Assembly (NCBI GenBank): GCA_037440525.1
Contig: JBBITW010000009.1
Coordinates: 1 to 38,059 of the forward strand
DNA: 38,059 nt
From: JBBITW01 sp037440525
Lineage (GTDB): Bacteria > Desulfobacterota > BSN033 > UBA1163
Direction of reading: 5' to 3'
In this document: in pieces, positions 24,202-32,649 of the stretch
How positions within the stretch are numbered: the stretch's first letter is position 1
Layout of the letters: each line of letters starts with the position of its first letter
The notes under the pieces: generated by a model
Seen by the model: the letters and a program-made list of their open reading frames with translations, nothing else
The model's database searches: none
What the model was told of the DNA's origin: nothing
Program-made: the position numbers and the translations under genes

Positions 24202-25866
24202 ACTTCCTCTAATAATTCTTTCCAACGAATTCAAAATGAAGTAGTCGAGTATTCTCTTTGATGTCTTTTCTCTAATAAATGAGAAACCCTTATTTGAATC
24301 TCTTCTGAGACTGAAGAAGGCTTTCTCATTTAGAACCATTAATAGAAGTTTCATCCACGGGCTATCTTTTGTATGGATGCCCGAATTAGTATCTATCCTT
24401 ACTTTCTCCTTAAGAAACTGAATCAGTCCTTTAAGAGTAATTCCTTCCTCTATATCTCCACTATCTATTCTCCCTTTAATAAAATTTATGAGCCTTGATA
24501 AACGAAGAATTGTAATAAGATCGAGGCGAGTAAAATCTGATGTCTCTATTGGAAATGCAGTTGAGCGCCACTGGCTTGGAAAAGGGGGAAGGATGGCCTC
24601 CCTTTTACATCTCTCAAATAGAGGTGTTCCAGGAGCAGGGTAATAGATACTCGGTCCGAGAAGAACCCTTTTCCCCATCAGGTAGATTAATGTATCTACC
24701 ATCTCTTCAATTGTTTGACCTGGTATGCCTAATATGGCATATGCAATCACATTAAGACCTTCCTCTTCTGCATCGTCGAGGATATTGCCAAAATCTTCAT
24801 AAGGTCCTGGTCTTTTAAGCCTTTGTTTTGTTGATTCATAAACACTTACCAGGGAGAGATTTAATGTGCGAAATCCTGCCCTTTTCATCAAACTCATAAG
24901 TTCTTTATCCAGTGAGGCAAAAGATACTCCATTCATCGCAAATAGTTCAATTCTGTTTTCACCAAATGTTTTGATGATGAGGTTTAATATCTCCCTTGCC
25001 CTCTTTCTGTCGAATGTAAAATTGTCATCCTCGATATCAAAAGCCTTTATATCATAAAGACTATGACATTCAATCATCTCTCTTATTATATTTTCAGGAG
25101 AACGTGCTCTGAAGTAGGAACCCATGGTGAGATGGGTTGAACAGTATTCACATCCATGTGGACAACCCCTGCTTGTAATGATCATTGTGGATCGCTTCCC
25201 ATTTATTTTATATCTATCGAGATCGAGGAGGTCTATTGATGGATAAGGAATTGAATTTAAATCCTTGATAAAGCTCTCGAGTGGATTTATTCTTATATCT
25301 CCACTATTCCGGTATCCAACTCCATCCATCCCTTCAATCTCTTTCACTTTACCATTTTCAATCCTTTCTATAAGAAGGGGCAGTCGAAACTCTCCCTCCC
25401 CCATGATTACATAATCGACAGATGGATTCTTTAAAACCCCTTCAGGATCAGAGCTTACATGTGATCCTCCCATAATAACTATCTTTCCCTTATTCCACTG
25501 TTTAATGATTTTAGCTACCTTAAGAGCCTCCTGATGATATGGTGTAAAGTTTGAGGATATACCAAAAATATCCGCCTGTGAGGCCTCAATCATTTTTCTT
25601 ATCTCTTCCCATCCCATTCCAAAGTGATAATATCCACTGTAGAGTTTGAAAGGGCTAAGGTCATTATATGGATAGAAATCTTTTAGATAAGATAATTCAT
25701 AAGGAATGGGGGTATTCCTTTTCCTTCCTGCCTGACAATCAAGAATCTCTACATCATGTCCGGCAGTCTTTAATGATGAGGCAATATAGGCAAGCCCGAT
25801 TGGTTGTCGCCGTATTGGGGTCTGATAAAAATCCTCAACAGGTGGCTGTATCAGAAGGATTTTCAT
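24196..25866 (-). CDS. B12-binding radical SAM protein
   Basis: A 556-residue radical SAM enzyme of the cobalamin-binding class (BchE-like architecture). Residues 1-150 form a Rossmann-type B12-binding domain (MKILLIQPPVEDF, GHDVEILDCQA, GGSHVSSDPEGVLK, VDYVIMGEGE). The base-off DxHxxG motif is not evident. The radical SAM domain has C235-x3-C239-x2-C242 in SRGCPHGCEYCS and DIEDDNFTFDRKRA. A further C-terminal region of about 130 residues is helical and basic. Family roles include methylation, cyclisation and C-C bond chemistry; the substrate here is not clear and no biosynthetic cluster surrounds it. There is no obvious Shine-Dalgarno at the ATG, but the family start motif fits this position. 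The stop lies within a repeat. Confidence 0.9.
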   Translation of the reverse strand: MKILLIQPPVEDFYQTPIRRQPIGLAYIASSLKTAGHDVEILDCQAGRKRNTPIPYELSYLKDFYPYNDLSPFKLYSGYYHFGMGWEEIRKMIEASQADIFGISSNFTPYHQEALKVAKIIKQWNKGKIVIMGGSHVSSDPEGVLKNPSVDYVIMGEGEFRLPLLIERIENGKVKEIEGMDGVGYRNSGDIRINPLESFIKDLNSIPYPSIDLLDLDRYKINGKRSTMIITSRGCPHGCEYCSTHLTMGSYFRARSPENIIREMIECHSLYDIKAFDIEDDNFTFDRKRAREILNLIIKTFGENRIELFAMNGVSFASLDKELMSLMKRAGFRTLNLSLVSVYESTKQRLKRPGPYEDFGNILDDAEEEGLNVIAYAILGIPGQTIEEMVDTLIYLMGKRVLLGPSIYYPAPGTPLFERCKREAILPPFPSQWRSTAFPIETSDFTRLDLITILRLSRLINFIKGRIDSGDIEEGITLKGLIQFLKEKVRIDTNSGIHTKDSPWMKLLLMVLNEKAFFSLRRDSNKGFSFIREKTSKRILDYFILNSLERIIRGSK

Positions 25867-25892
25867 GATATTGTAAAATGAAAAATTTATTC

Positions 25893-26114
25893 TAAATCAA
25901 GCGATCCAAGATTGTCATTCCGAGCTGAGCAATCTCTTCCAAATTGTCATTCCTAACTTACAAAATTGTCATTCCGATCGAAGCGAGGAATCTATGAGAT
26001 TGCCACGTCGCTTCGCTCCTCGCAACGACTTCGTCGGATTGCCACGCCCTTCGGGCTCGCAATGACTGATCCGCCTTTGGCGGAAAGGATTTTAGTAAAA
26101 AATTGCACAATTTA
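25893..26114. repeat. Terminal-inverted-repeat element, copy 4 (degenerate ends)
   Basis: The left end TAAATCAAGCGATC (25893-25906) and right end AATTGCACAATTTA (26101-26114) are mutated versions of the family ends. The interior is longer in palindromic cargo, with three ATTGTCATTC starts (25911, 25940, 25966), GAGGAATCTATGAGATTGCC, CGACTTCGTCGG, and the same conserved tail from 26067. It directly abuts the radical SAM gene start region, so that gene's promoter must lie in or next to the repeat. Confidence 0.75.
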
Positions 26115-26422
26115 AATATAAATGAATTGATAAGATTTTTAAAGGGATTTAAATGGAGAAAGGTCTTAAAGAATCAGATTATTTATTACTCGGAGCAATT
26201 AAATCTTTACAATTATCCCCCTCACCTCGGTTGCGAGTCGTACCGACTTCCCCTCTCCCCAATAAGTGTGGAGAGGGTTAGGGTGAGGGGTTCAGACCGG
26301 CAGAAGTCATTTATTTTATGTTCTCATTAATAATTCATTCACTTTTGCAGAAAAAAGTTTGTCATTGCGGGATTTTAATGATCCTTTAATAAAGAAGAAT
26401 CATTATCACAAAAAAGGGGATT
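26115..26422. other. Gene-free stretch with a GGGAGAGGG hairpin
   Basis: No coding signal is seen. At 26217-26292 there is a long imperfect hairpin between CCCCTCACC / CCCCTCTCCCC on one side and GGAGAGGGTTAGGGTGAGGGG on the other, enclosing GTTGCGAGTCGTACCGACTT. A shorter version in opposite orientation occurs at 32761-32807. The remainder is AT-rich and featureless. Confidence 0.55.
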
Positions 26423-26452
26423 TTGAAAAACTCAATTGGTTTAGGTTATATT
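26423..26452 (+). promoter_or_regulatory. Putative sigma-70 promoter for the GalT-like gene
   Basis: TTGAAA at 26423-26428 and TATATT at 26447-26452 are spaced by 18 bases. They precede a strong ribosome-binding site GAGGAGGAAAGGG and the ATG at 26496. Confidence 0.4.
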
Positions 26453-26495
26453 AAACTGGCTTTAGACTCTCAATTTCAAATCGAGGAGGAAAGGG

Positions 26496-27551
26496 ATGAT
26501 TCGTTTTAAAAAGATTGAGGAAAATGCCACACTTCTAAATCCACTTAAGGATTTTGAGCCTGAAAGTCAACTAATTGAGTATCGTGAGGATCCCCTGAGT
26601 GGTCTTACCTCATTTGTAAGGACAGGAAGGGCATTCTGGGCAAGAATCCAGAAGACTGACAGGGCATGGTTAGAAAGGTTTGTTGAAGAGACGAGGGAGA
26701 GATGTTTCTTCTGCCCGGATAAACTCGAAGCATCGACTCCAAGATTTCCGAAAGATTTTATCCCCGAGGGAAGGCTTACCCGTGGAGAGGCCACCATATT
26801 TCCAAACCTTTTTGCCCATAAAAAGTATTCTGCTATTATTGCAATGACGAAGAATCACTACCTGAACCTCAATGAGTTTACCCCGGATGTCTTTTTTAAT
26901 GCATTTAAATTAGCAGATTTCTATATTCGGCGTGCTCATGAATTAAGCGGGGTAGAACACGCTGAGATAGGAGTCAATTACCTTTATCCTGGTGGTGCCA
27001 GTATTGCTCATCCCCATCTTCAGGCCATTGCCTCTCACGCACCACACTATTTGATAAAGGTTTATATGGAAAAAGGAAGGGCCTATTATAAAAAATATTC
27101 TAAGAATTATTGGGAGGAATTGATTGTTAAGGAGAAAGAACTCGGTGAGAGGTATATTGGAAGAACAGGTTCTATACACTGGTTTACTCCATTTGCACCA
27201 ATAAGAGAGGATGAGGTGGATGGGGTTGTTGAGGGGAAGTCAAATTTCCTTGAGTTTGATGACGGCGACTGGGAAGGTCTTTCTCAGGGAGTAACGAGGG
27301 TTTTGAAGGCATATCACGATAAAGGTTTCTCTTCTTTCAACTTTGCAATTTATTCGGGACCTCTGGGTAAAAGAATTAAGTACCTCTGGGCAGGGATAAG
27401 GATTGTTTCACGCTCAAGTGTTCAGACATATCCAGTGAATGATACCTGGTATTCAAACTGTATCCTTCTCGATGGTTTTGTCGCTGAACCACCAGAGGAG
27501 ATTGCAAACTGGATACGCCCGTATTTTCAGACCCAGAAAGATTTACGGTAA
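26496..27551 (+). CDS. GalT-like hexose-1-phosphate nucleotidyltransferase (HIT superfamily)
   Basis: A 351-residue protein resembling galactose-1-phosphate uridylyltransferase. The active-site His-x-His-x-Gln is H172, H174 and Q176 in GGASIAHPHLQAIAS. A zinc-type pair is visible in RCFFCPDK (C70, C73), and a second HIT half follows (WFTPFAPIREDEVDG). Enzymes of this fold include GalT, ADP-glucose phosphorylase and related bacterial transferases. The surrounding residues diverge from canonical GalT (usually HPHGQ) and no galactose genes are nearby, so the sugar and nucleotide are unassigned. GAGGAGG upstream gives a strong start. glnA follows 140 bases later with its own promoter, so the two may be separate units. 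Confidence 0.8.
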   Translation: MIRFKKIEENATLLNPLKDFEPESQLIEYREDPLSGLTSFVRTGRAFWARIQKTDRAWLERFVEETRERCFFCPDKLEASTPRFPKDFIPEGRLTRGEATIFPNLFAHKKYSAIIAMTKNHYLNLNEFTPDVFFNAFKLADFYIRRAHELSGVEHAEIGVNYLYPGGASIAHPHLQAIASHAPHYLIKVYMEKGRAYYKKYSKNYWEELIVKEKELGERYIGRTGSIHWFTPFAPIREDEVDGVVEGKSNFLEFDDGDWEGLSQGVTRVLKAYHDKGFSSFNFAIYSGPLGKRIKYLWAGIRIVSRSSVQTYPVNDTWYSNCILLDGFVAEPPEEIANWIRPYFQTQKDLR

Positions 27552-27629
27552 TGAAGCTAAAGCAGAAATTCGGTGATCTGGCAAGGGATGACAGATCTTT
27601 TAACTTTTTCACTTTTGGATCAAGATGGG

Positions 27630-27658
27630 TTGACCAGTTAAACTTATTGTGATAAATC
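27630..27658 (+). promoter_or_regulatory. Putative sigma-70 promoter for glnA
   Basis: TTGACC at 27630-27635 is followed after 16-17 bases by ATAAAT/TAAATC (27652-27658), with TG two bases before it as in an extended -10. The start codon of glnA at 27692 lies about 34 bases on, preceded by GAGGAGGAGG. No sigma-54 GG/GC pair of correct spacing was found. Confidence 0.45.
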
Positions 27659-27691
27659 TGTAAATATAGAGATTGAGGAGGAGGAAATAGA

Positions 27692-29020
27692 ATGTCCATG
27701 ACAAAAAATGATGTACTCCAGATGGCAAAGGAGAAGGATGTAAAATTTGTAAGACTCTGGTTCACAGATATCCTTGGCTTTCTTAAAAGTTTTGCCATTA
27801 CCGTAAGAGAGCTTGAAGGGGCACTTGAAGAGGGGATGGGTTTTGATGGTTCTTCAATCCTTGGTTTCGTCAGGATTGACGAGAGTGATATGGTTGCTAT
27901 GCCTGATCCCTCAACCTTCAGGATTATTCCCTGGATGGCAAACGAACATGTTGTAGCTACCATGTTCTGTGATATCCTTGAGCCTGATGGAAGACCTCAC
28001 CAGGGAGATCCGCGCTGGGTATTAAAGAAGAATTTAAAAAGGGCTTCTGATATGGGATATACATTCTATGTGGGCCCTGAACTTGAATACTTCTATTTTC
28101 AGAAATCCAAAGGAAAACCTGAACCACTTGACTCAGGTGGATACTTTGATTTAACACCTCTCGATGTAGCAAGTGATCTGAGGAAACAGACTGCTGTGAT
28201 ATTAGAGGAGATGGGAATTCCAGTGGAATATTCACATCATGAGGTAGCCCCCAGTCAGCATGAGATTGATCTCAAATACAGGGATGCCTTGACAATGGCA
28301 GATAGTACAATGATTTATCGTCTTGTCGTTAAAGAGGTTGCACTGAAGAACGGAGTTTACGCAACCTTTATGCCAAAACCCATTTTTGGTGTAAACGGAA
28401 GTGGAATGCATACCCATCAATCACTTTTTAAAGGGGATAAGAATGCATTCTTTGATCCTCAGGATAAATATCATCTTTCAAAGATTGCTAAACACTATAT
28501 TGCAGGCCTGATGAAACACGCAAGGGAGATTACACTGATAACGAACCAATGGGTGAATTCATATAAAAGGCTTGTCCCAGGATATGAGGCACCGGTCTAT
28601 ATCTCCTGGGCCCAAAGAAACCGCTCTGACCTCATTAGGATCCCAGTTTATAAACCTGGAAAGGAGCTTGCTACAAGGGTCGAATACCGTTCTCCTGACC
28701 CTGCCTGTAATCCTTACTTAGCATTTTCGGTGATGCTTGCAGCAGGCCTTGAGGGGATCGAGAAGGAATATCCTCTGAAGGATCCTGTAGAGCGCAATGT
28801 CTATGAGATGAGTGAAGAGGAAAGGAGGAGATACAATATCGAATCTCTACCTGAGGATCTCTATGAGGCAATAAAAATAACTGAGAAGAGCGAACTTGTG
28901 AGGAATGCACTCGGGGATCATGTCTTTAACAGATTTATTGAAAATAAAAAGGTTGAATGGGAACGTTATCGTGCACAGGTAACAGATTATGAATTGGAGC
29001 AATACTTTTCAATTTTATAA
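27692..29020 (+). CDS. glnA: Glutamine synthetase, type I (GSI-alpha-like)
   Basis: A 442-residue glutamine synthetase that makes glutamine from glutamate, ammonia and ATP. The N-terminal beta-grasp has GMGFDGSSI. The catalytic domain carries EVAPSQHEID, the His-containing NGSGMHTHQSLF ATP/glutamate site, and RVEYRSPDPACNPYLAFSVM. The length and absence of an obvious adenylylation-site Tyr segment fit the GSI-alpha group, which is controlled by feedback or protein binding rather than adenylylation. GAGGAGGAGG lies before the ATG. A LUD-domain gene starts 11 bases after the stop, then purH and purD, so glutamine supply and purine synthesis, which consumes glutamine at PurL, may be co-expressed. 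Confidence 0.96.
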   Translation: MSMTKNDVLQMAKEKDVKFVRLWFTDILGFLKSFAITVRELEGALEEGMGFDGSSILGFVRIDESDMVAMPDPSTFRIIPWMANEHVVATMFCDILEPDGRPHQGDPRWVLKKNLKRASDMGYTFYVGPELEYFYFQKSKGKPEPLDSGGYFDLTPLDVASDLRKQTAVILEEMGIPVEYSHHEVAPSQHEIDLKYRDALTMADSTMIYRLVVKEVALKNGVYATFMPKPIFGVNGSGMHTHQSLFKGDKNAFFDPQDKYHLSKIAKHYIAGLMKHAREITLITNQWVNSYKRLVPGYEAPVYISWAQRNRSDLIRIPVYKPGKELATRVEYRSPDPACNPYLAFSVMLAAGLEGIEKEYPLKDPVERNVYEMSEEERRRYNIESLPEDLYEAIKITEKSELVRNALGDHVFNRFIENKKVEWERYRAQVTDYELEQYFSIL

Positions 29021-29031
29021 TGGAGGGGTAA

Positions 29032-29673
29032 ATGGATCAAATTAGGGAGTGGTGGGTAGAAGAAAGGGCAAAGAGTGTAATCCAAAGGCTTAAGGAACAT
29101 GATTTTGAGGCAATCTATTTAAAGACCAGGCAGGATGCTTCTGAAGAAATCCTGAAACATGTCTCATCAAACATGAAGATTGGGGTTGGAGGATCAGTTA
29201 CAATAAGGGAATTGGGGATATTAGAAAGATTGAAAGAGAAAGGTAATATCATTCTCGATCACTGGGTGCCAGGGCTAAAAAGAGATGAATCGATTGAACT
29301 TAGAAGATCACAAATGACATCAGATCTATTTTTAAGTAGTGCCAATGCTGTTACCCTCAAAGGTGAGATTGTAAACATCGATGGCATAGGGAATCGGATC
29401 AACTCAATAAGTTTCGGACCAAAAAAGGTCATACTCGTAGCAGGCTATAATAAAATCGTGGGGAATTTGGATGAAGCCATCCAGAGGATAAAGAATGTTG
29501 CTGCTCCACTCAATGCAAGACGTCTAAATATTGATGTGCCATGTGCAAAGACAGGGAGATGTGTGGATTGTAACTCCCCGAACCGAATCTGTAGGGTCAT
29601 GGTAATTCTTGAGAGGAGGCCATCATTAACAGATATGTTGATCATTTTGGTTGGTGAAGAATTGGGGTTTTGA
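29032..29673 (+). CDS. LUD-domain protein (LutC/DUF162-like)
   Basis: A 213-residue protein matching the LUD/DUF162 family, whose studied members LutB and LutC are needed for lactate oxidation. The family core is seen as NMKIGVGGSVTIRELG, SANAVTLKGEIVNIDGIGNR and PKKVILVAGYNKIV. The C-terminal part adds a cysteine cluster, CAKTGRCVDCNSPNRIC, that could bind a metal or iron-sulfur cluster; this is common in the stand-alone anaerobe subgroup. No LutA/LutB partners are present. TGGAGGGG directly before the ATG gives a good start, and the 11-base gap from glnA points to one transcript. Function in this context is unknown. Confidence 0.88.
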   Translation: MDQIREWWVEERAKSVIQRLKEHDFEAIYLKTRQDASEEILKHVSSNMKIGVGGSVTIRELGILERLKEKGNIILDHWVPGLKRDESIELRRSQMTSDLFLSSANAVTLKGEIVNIDGIGNRINSISFGPKKVILVAGYNKIVGNLDEAIQRIKNVAAPLNARRLNIDVPCAKTGRCVDCNSPNRICRVMVILERRPSLTDMLIILVGEELGF

Positions 29674-29715
29674 GAGAGGCAGGGTTATACATTACGAACT
29701 ATAGGGGGCAAAGAT

Positions 29716-31278
29716 ATGGGTAAGATCAGGAGGGCAATCATAAGCGTATCGGATAAATCAGGTATAGTAATGTTTGCAAAGGGTTTGGTCCAGTTGGGTG
29801 TAGAGATCCTCTCCACAGGCGGGACTGCAAAGACATTGAGAGATAATGATATCCCAGTGAAGGAGATCTCAGAATATACTGGATTTCCTGAGATGCTGGA
29901 TGGCAGGGTAAAGACACTTCATCCAAAGATCCATGGGGGTCTTTTGGGGCAGAGATCCAGAGCCGAGCATATGGCGAAGATGAAGGAGTATGGCATCACT
30001 CCTATTGATCTCGTGGTGGTAAATCTCTACCCATTTGAGGCAACCGTTGCAAAGGATGATTGTACCCTTGAGGAGGCTATTGAAAATATAGATATTGGTG
30101 GGCCTACAATGCTGAGGTCGGCTGCAAAGAACTATCCTGATGTTACAGTGATTGTGGATCCCGAAGACTATGAATCTGTGCTCTCTGAATTGAAAGAAAA
30201 GGGTGAAGTATCAATTGAAACAAATTTTCGATTGGCAAAAAAGGTTTTTCAGCATACAGCCCGCTACGATGGCGCCATATCCAACTATCTCGGTCTAATA
30301 AAAAATGGTAAAAAGGTCACTTCATTTCCAGAAACCTTTACATTTCAGGTGAAGAAGGTTCAGGAGCTACGTTATGGTGAAAACCCTCATCAGAAGGCTG
30401 CTTTTTATTGTGAGTATTTTTTTAAGGAGCCTTCTGTTTCAAATTCCATCCAGCTCCATGGTAAGGAGCTTTCATTCAATAATATTCTCGATCTCGATTC
30501 AGCATTTGAAACAGTAAAGGAATTTGAAGAGCCAGCAGCAGTGATTATTAAACATAATAACCCGTGTGGTGTGGCCATCTCTTCAAGTAGTCTGGCAGAG
30601 GCCTTCAGGAAGGCCAAAGACTGCGACCCTGTATCTGCCTTCGGTGGAGTTGTGGGTTTCAATAGAGAAATAGACGAAGATACTGCAAAGGAGATGTTTG
30701 AAATCTTTCTTGAGGTTATTATTGCTCCAGGTTTTAGGCCTGAAGCCTTAGAGGTTCTTAAGAAGAAGAAGGATCTGAGGATTCTTCAATCACCCCCTCT
30801 AAAGAGCCTTTTTCAAAGAGGGGGATTTGATTTAAGAAAGGTTGTGGGGGGACTGTTGGTTCAGGATAGAGATCTCGGCAATGTTTCGATAGATCAATGG
30901 AGGGTTGTAACAAAGAGAAGTCCTACAGAGGAGGAGAAGAGGGCAATGGCCTTTGGCTGGAAGGTTGCAAAACATGTCAAATCAAATGCTATTGTCCTCT
31001 GCAGGGAAGACAGGACAATAGGTATTGGGGCGGGTCAGATGAGCAGGGTGGATTCCACAAGGCTGGCTGTGATGAAGGCCCAATCTTCAACAAAAGGATG
31101 CGCACTGGCCTCGGACGCAATGTTTCCGTTTAGGGATGGAGTGGATACTGGAGCTGAAGCCGGTGCAACGGCAATTATTCAACCAGGAGGCTCTATTAGA
31201 GATGATGAGGTGATTGCAGCCGCGGATGAACATAATATTGCTATGGTCTTTACAGGTATAAGGCACTTCAGACATTGA
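29716..31278 (+). CDS. purH: Bifunctional AICAR formyltransferase / IMP cyclohydrolase
   Basis: A 520-residue enzyme performing the last two steps to IMP. The N-terminal MGS-like IMP cyclohydrolase domain (about 1-145) has LSTGGTAKTLRDN, GFPEMLDGRVKTLHPKIHGG and VVVNLYPFE. The C-terminal transformylase has LRYGENPHQKA, the active-site KHNNPCGVA, and later GIGAGQMSRVDS and SDAMFPF. Length is normal (about 510-530). One loop (about residues 360-374) is encoded by a DNA palindrome CCCCCTCT...AGAGGGGG at 30793-30824. GGGGGC upstream supports the start. It follows the LUD gene by 42 bases and precedes purD by 81. Confidence 0.97.
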   Translation: MGKIRRAIISVSDKSGIVMFAKGLVQLGVEILSTGGTAKTLRDNDIPVKEISEYTGFPEMLDGRVKTLHPKIHGGLLGQRSRAEHMAKMKEYGITPIDLVVVNLYPFEATVAKDDCTLEEAIENIDIGGPTMLRSAAKNYPDVTVIVDPEDYESVLSELKEKGEVSIETNFRLAKKVFQHTARYDGAISNYLGLIKNGKKVTSFPETFTFQVKKVQELRYGENPHQKAAFYCEYFFKEPSVSNSIQLHGKELSFNNILDLDSAFETVKEFEEPAAVIIKHNNPCGVAISSSSLAEAFRKAKDCDPVSAFGGVVGFNREIDEDTAKEMFEIFLEVIIAPGFRPEALEVLKKKKDLRILQSPPLKSLFQRGGFDLRKVVGGLLVQDRDLGNVSIDQWRVVTKRSPTEEEKRAMAFGWKVAKHVKSNAIVLCREDRTIGIGAGQMSRVDSTRLAVMKAQSSTKGCALASDAMFPFRDGVDTGAEAGATAIIQPGGSIRDDEVIAAADEHNIAMVFTGIRHFRH

Positions 31279-31285
31279 TTTTTTA

Positions 31286-31356
31286 ATCGTGAATGGGGAA
31301 TCGTGATTCATAGATTAATAAATGATAGAAGAGCCCGAGTCACGAATCACGAGGTT
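31286..31356. repeat. Short degenerate CGTGATTC/GAATCACG repeats in the purH-purD gap
   Basis: The 81-base gap contains ATCGTGAAT, AATCGTGATTC and, in inverted sense, GTCACGAATCACGAG. It looks like a remnant of a short tandem or inverted repeat placed just before the purD ribosome-binding site. Confidence 0.45.
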
Positions 31357-31359
31357 TAT

Positions 31360-32631
31360 ATGAAGATTCTGGTAGTTGGTGGTGGAGGAAGGGAGCATGC
31401 CCTGGTCTGGAAGATAAGCCAGAGCAGGAGGGTTTCGAAAATCTATTGTGCCCCTGGAAATGCAGGTATTTCCAAACAGGCAGAGATTGTTTCAATTAAG
31501 GCGAATGATTTAGATGGTCTTCTAAAATTTGCCTTAAGAGAAGAGATTGATTTAACGGTTATTGGCCCAGAAGAACCATTGACAAAGGGTATAGTTGATA
31601 TTTTTGAATCGAATGGACTTCCTATTTTCGGACCGAGTAAGAAGGCAGCACAGATTGAGGGAAGCAAAGTCTTTGCAAAGGAGATGATGATGAAATATCA
31701 TATTCCAACGGCTTCCTTCGAAATATTCAACAATAGCAGAGAGGCGATTGATTACATTCGAAAAAAAGGAGCGCCGATTGTTGTAAAGGCAGATGGTCTC
31801 GCAGGTGGGAAAGGGGCTATCGTCTGTAAAACCATTGAAGAGGCTATTAAAGCAGTTGAGAGAATAATGGTGGAGAAGATTTTTGGAGAGGCAGGAAATA
31901 GAATTGTCGTGGAGGAATATCTTGTTGGAGAGGAAGCCTCCTATATCGCATTTACAGATGGAAAATCAATACTTCCTTTGGCCTCATCACAGGACCATAA
32001 AGCGGTCTTCGATGGAGATGAAGGCCCAAACACAGGTGGGATGGGAGCTTACTCTCCGGCACCTGTTGTCACGGATGAAATGCATGAGAAGATTATTGGG
32101 AAAATATTGAGACCCATAATCTATGGTATGAATGAGGAAGGCAGTTCTTATAAAGGCGTCATTTATGCTGGTTTGATGATCTATGAAGGTGAACCTAAGG
32201 TATTGGAGTTTAATGCCCGATTTGGAGACCCCGAAACACAACCTGTACTTATGAGGATGAAGGGGGATATAGTTCCAATCCTTGAGGCCTGTATCAAAGG
32301 AGAACTATCAAGGTGCAAGATAGAATGGGATAAAAAGGCATCTGTTTGTGTGGTTATGACCTCTAAGGGATACCCCGGGGATTATGAAAAGGGAAAGGTT
32401 ATAAAGGGACTTGATGAGGTTTCATCCATGGAGGATATCTTTGTATTTCATGCTGGCACAGCATTAAAGAATGGTATGATGGTTACAAATGGAGGGAGGG
32501 TCTTAGGGGTTACAGGGCTGGGAGAAGATATCCAAAGGGCAATTGAGCGAACCTACAATGCTGTCAGGAAGATCTCATGGGAAGGGGTCCACTATAGAAC
32601 CGATATTGGTTATAAGGCATTGTGTAGATAA
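31360..32631 (+). CDS. purD: Phosphoribosylamine--glycine ligase
   Basis: A 423-residue ATP-grasp enzyme making GAR from phosphoribosylamine, glycine and ATP. The N-terminal KILVVGGGGREHALVWK is the hallmark start and fixes the ATG at 31360, although an in-frame ATP-independent upstream extension reaches 31303 without homology. The ATP-grasp part includes GSKVFAKEMMMKY, VVKADGLAGGKGA and HKAVFDGDEGPNTGGMGAYSP. The metal/ATP site EFNARFGDPETQPVL and the C-terminal ATP-grasp lid are present. CGAGG lies upstream. Probably co-transcribed with purH. Its product is the substrate for the PurN-like enzyme at the start of this window. Confidence 0.97.
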   Translation: MKILVVGGGGREHALVWKISQSRRVSKIYCAPGNAGISKQAEIVSIKANDLDGLLKFALREEIDLTVIGPEEPLTKGIVDIFESNGLPIFGPSKKAAQIEGSKVFAKEMMMKYHIPTASFEIFNNSREAIDYIRKKGAPIVVKADGLAGGKGAIVCKTIEEAIKAVERIMVEKIFGEAGNRIVVEEYLVGEEASYIAFTDGKSILPLASSQDHKAVFDGDEGPNTGGMGAYSPAPVVTDEMHEKIIGKILRPIIYGMNEEGSSYKGVIYAGLMIYEGEPKVLEFNARFGDPETQPVLMRMKGDIVPILEACIKGELSRCKIEWDKKASVCVVMTSKGYPGDYEKGKVIKGLDEVSSMEDIFVFHAGTALKNGMMVTNGGRVLGVTGLGEDIQRAIERTYNAVRKISWEGVHYRTDIGYKALCR

Positions 32632-32649
32632 ATTGAGTTAATCTATATC

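Noticed and set aside
7111..26090. Palindromic GTCATTCCGAGCGGAGCG arrays as a CRISPR
   Set aside because: The units are few, unevenly spaced, in mixed orientation and lack unique spacers of constant length; no cas genes are present.
26103..26330. 75-codon open frame before the GalT-like gene
   Set aside because: It runs through the repeat tail and the GGGAGAGGG hairpin, has no ribosome-binding site and no protein-like pattern.
27552..27691. Possible sigma-54 promoter for glnA
   Set aside because: CTGGCAAGGGATGACA has a GG, but the GC expected at the -12 position is absent; a sigma-70-like TTGACC/ATAAAT pair fits better.
27376..27963. 195-codon minus-strand open frame across the GalT-glnA junction
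   Set aside because: It is antisense to two real genes and to the glnA promoter region and shows no recognisable domain.
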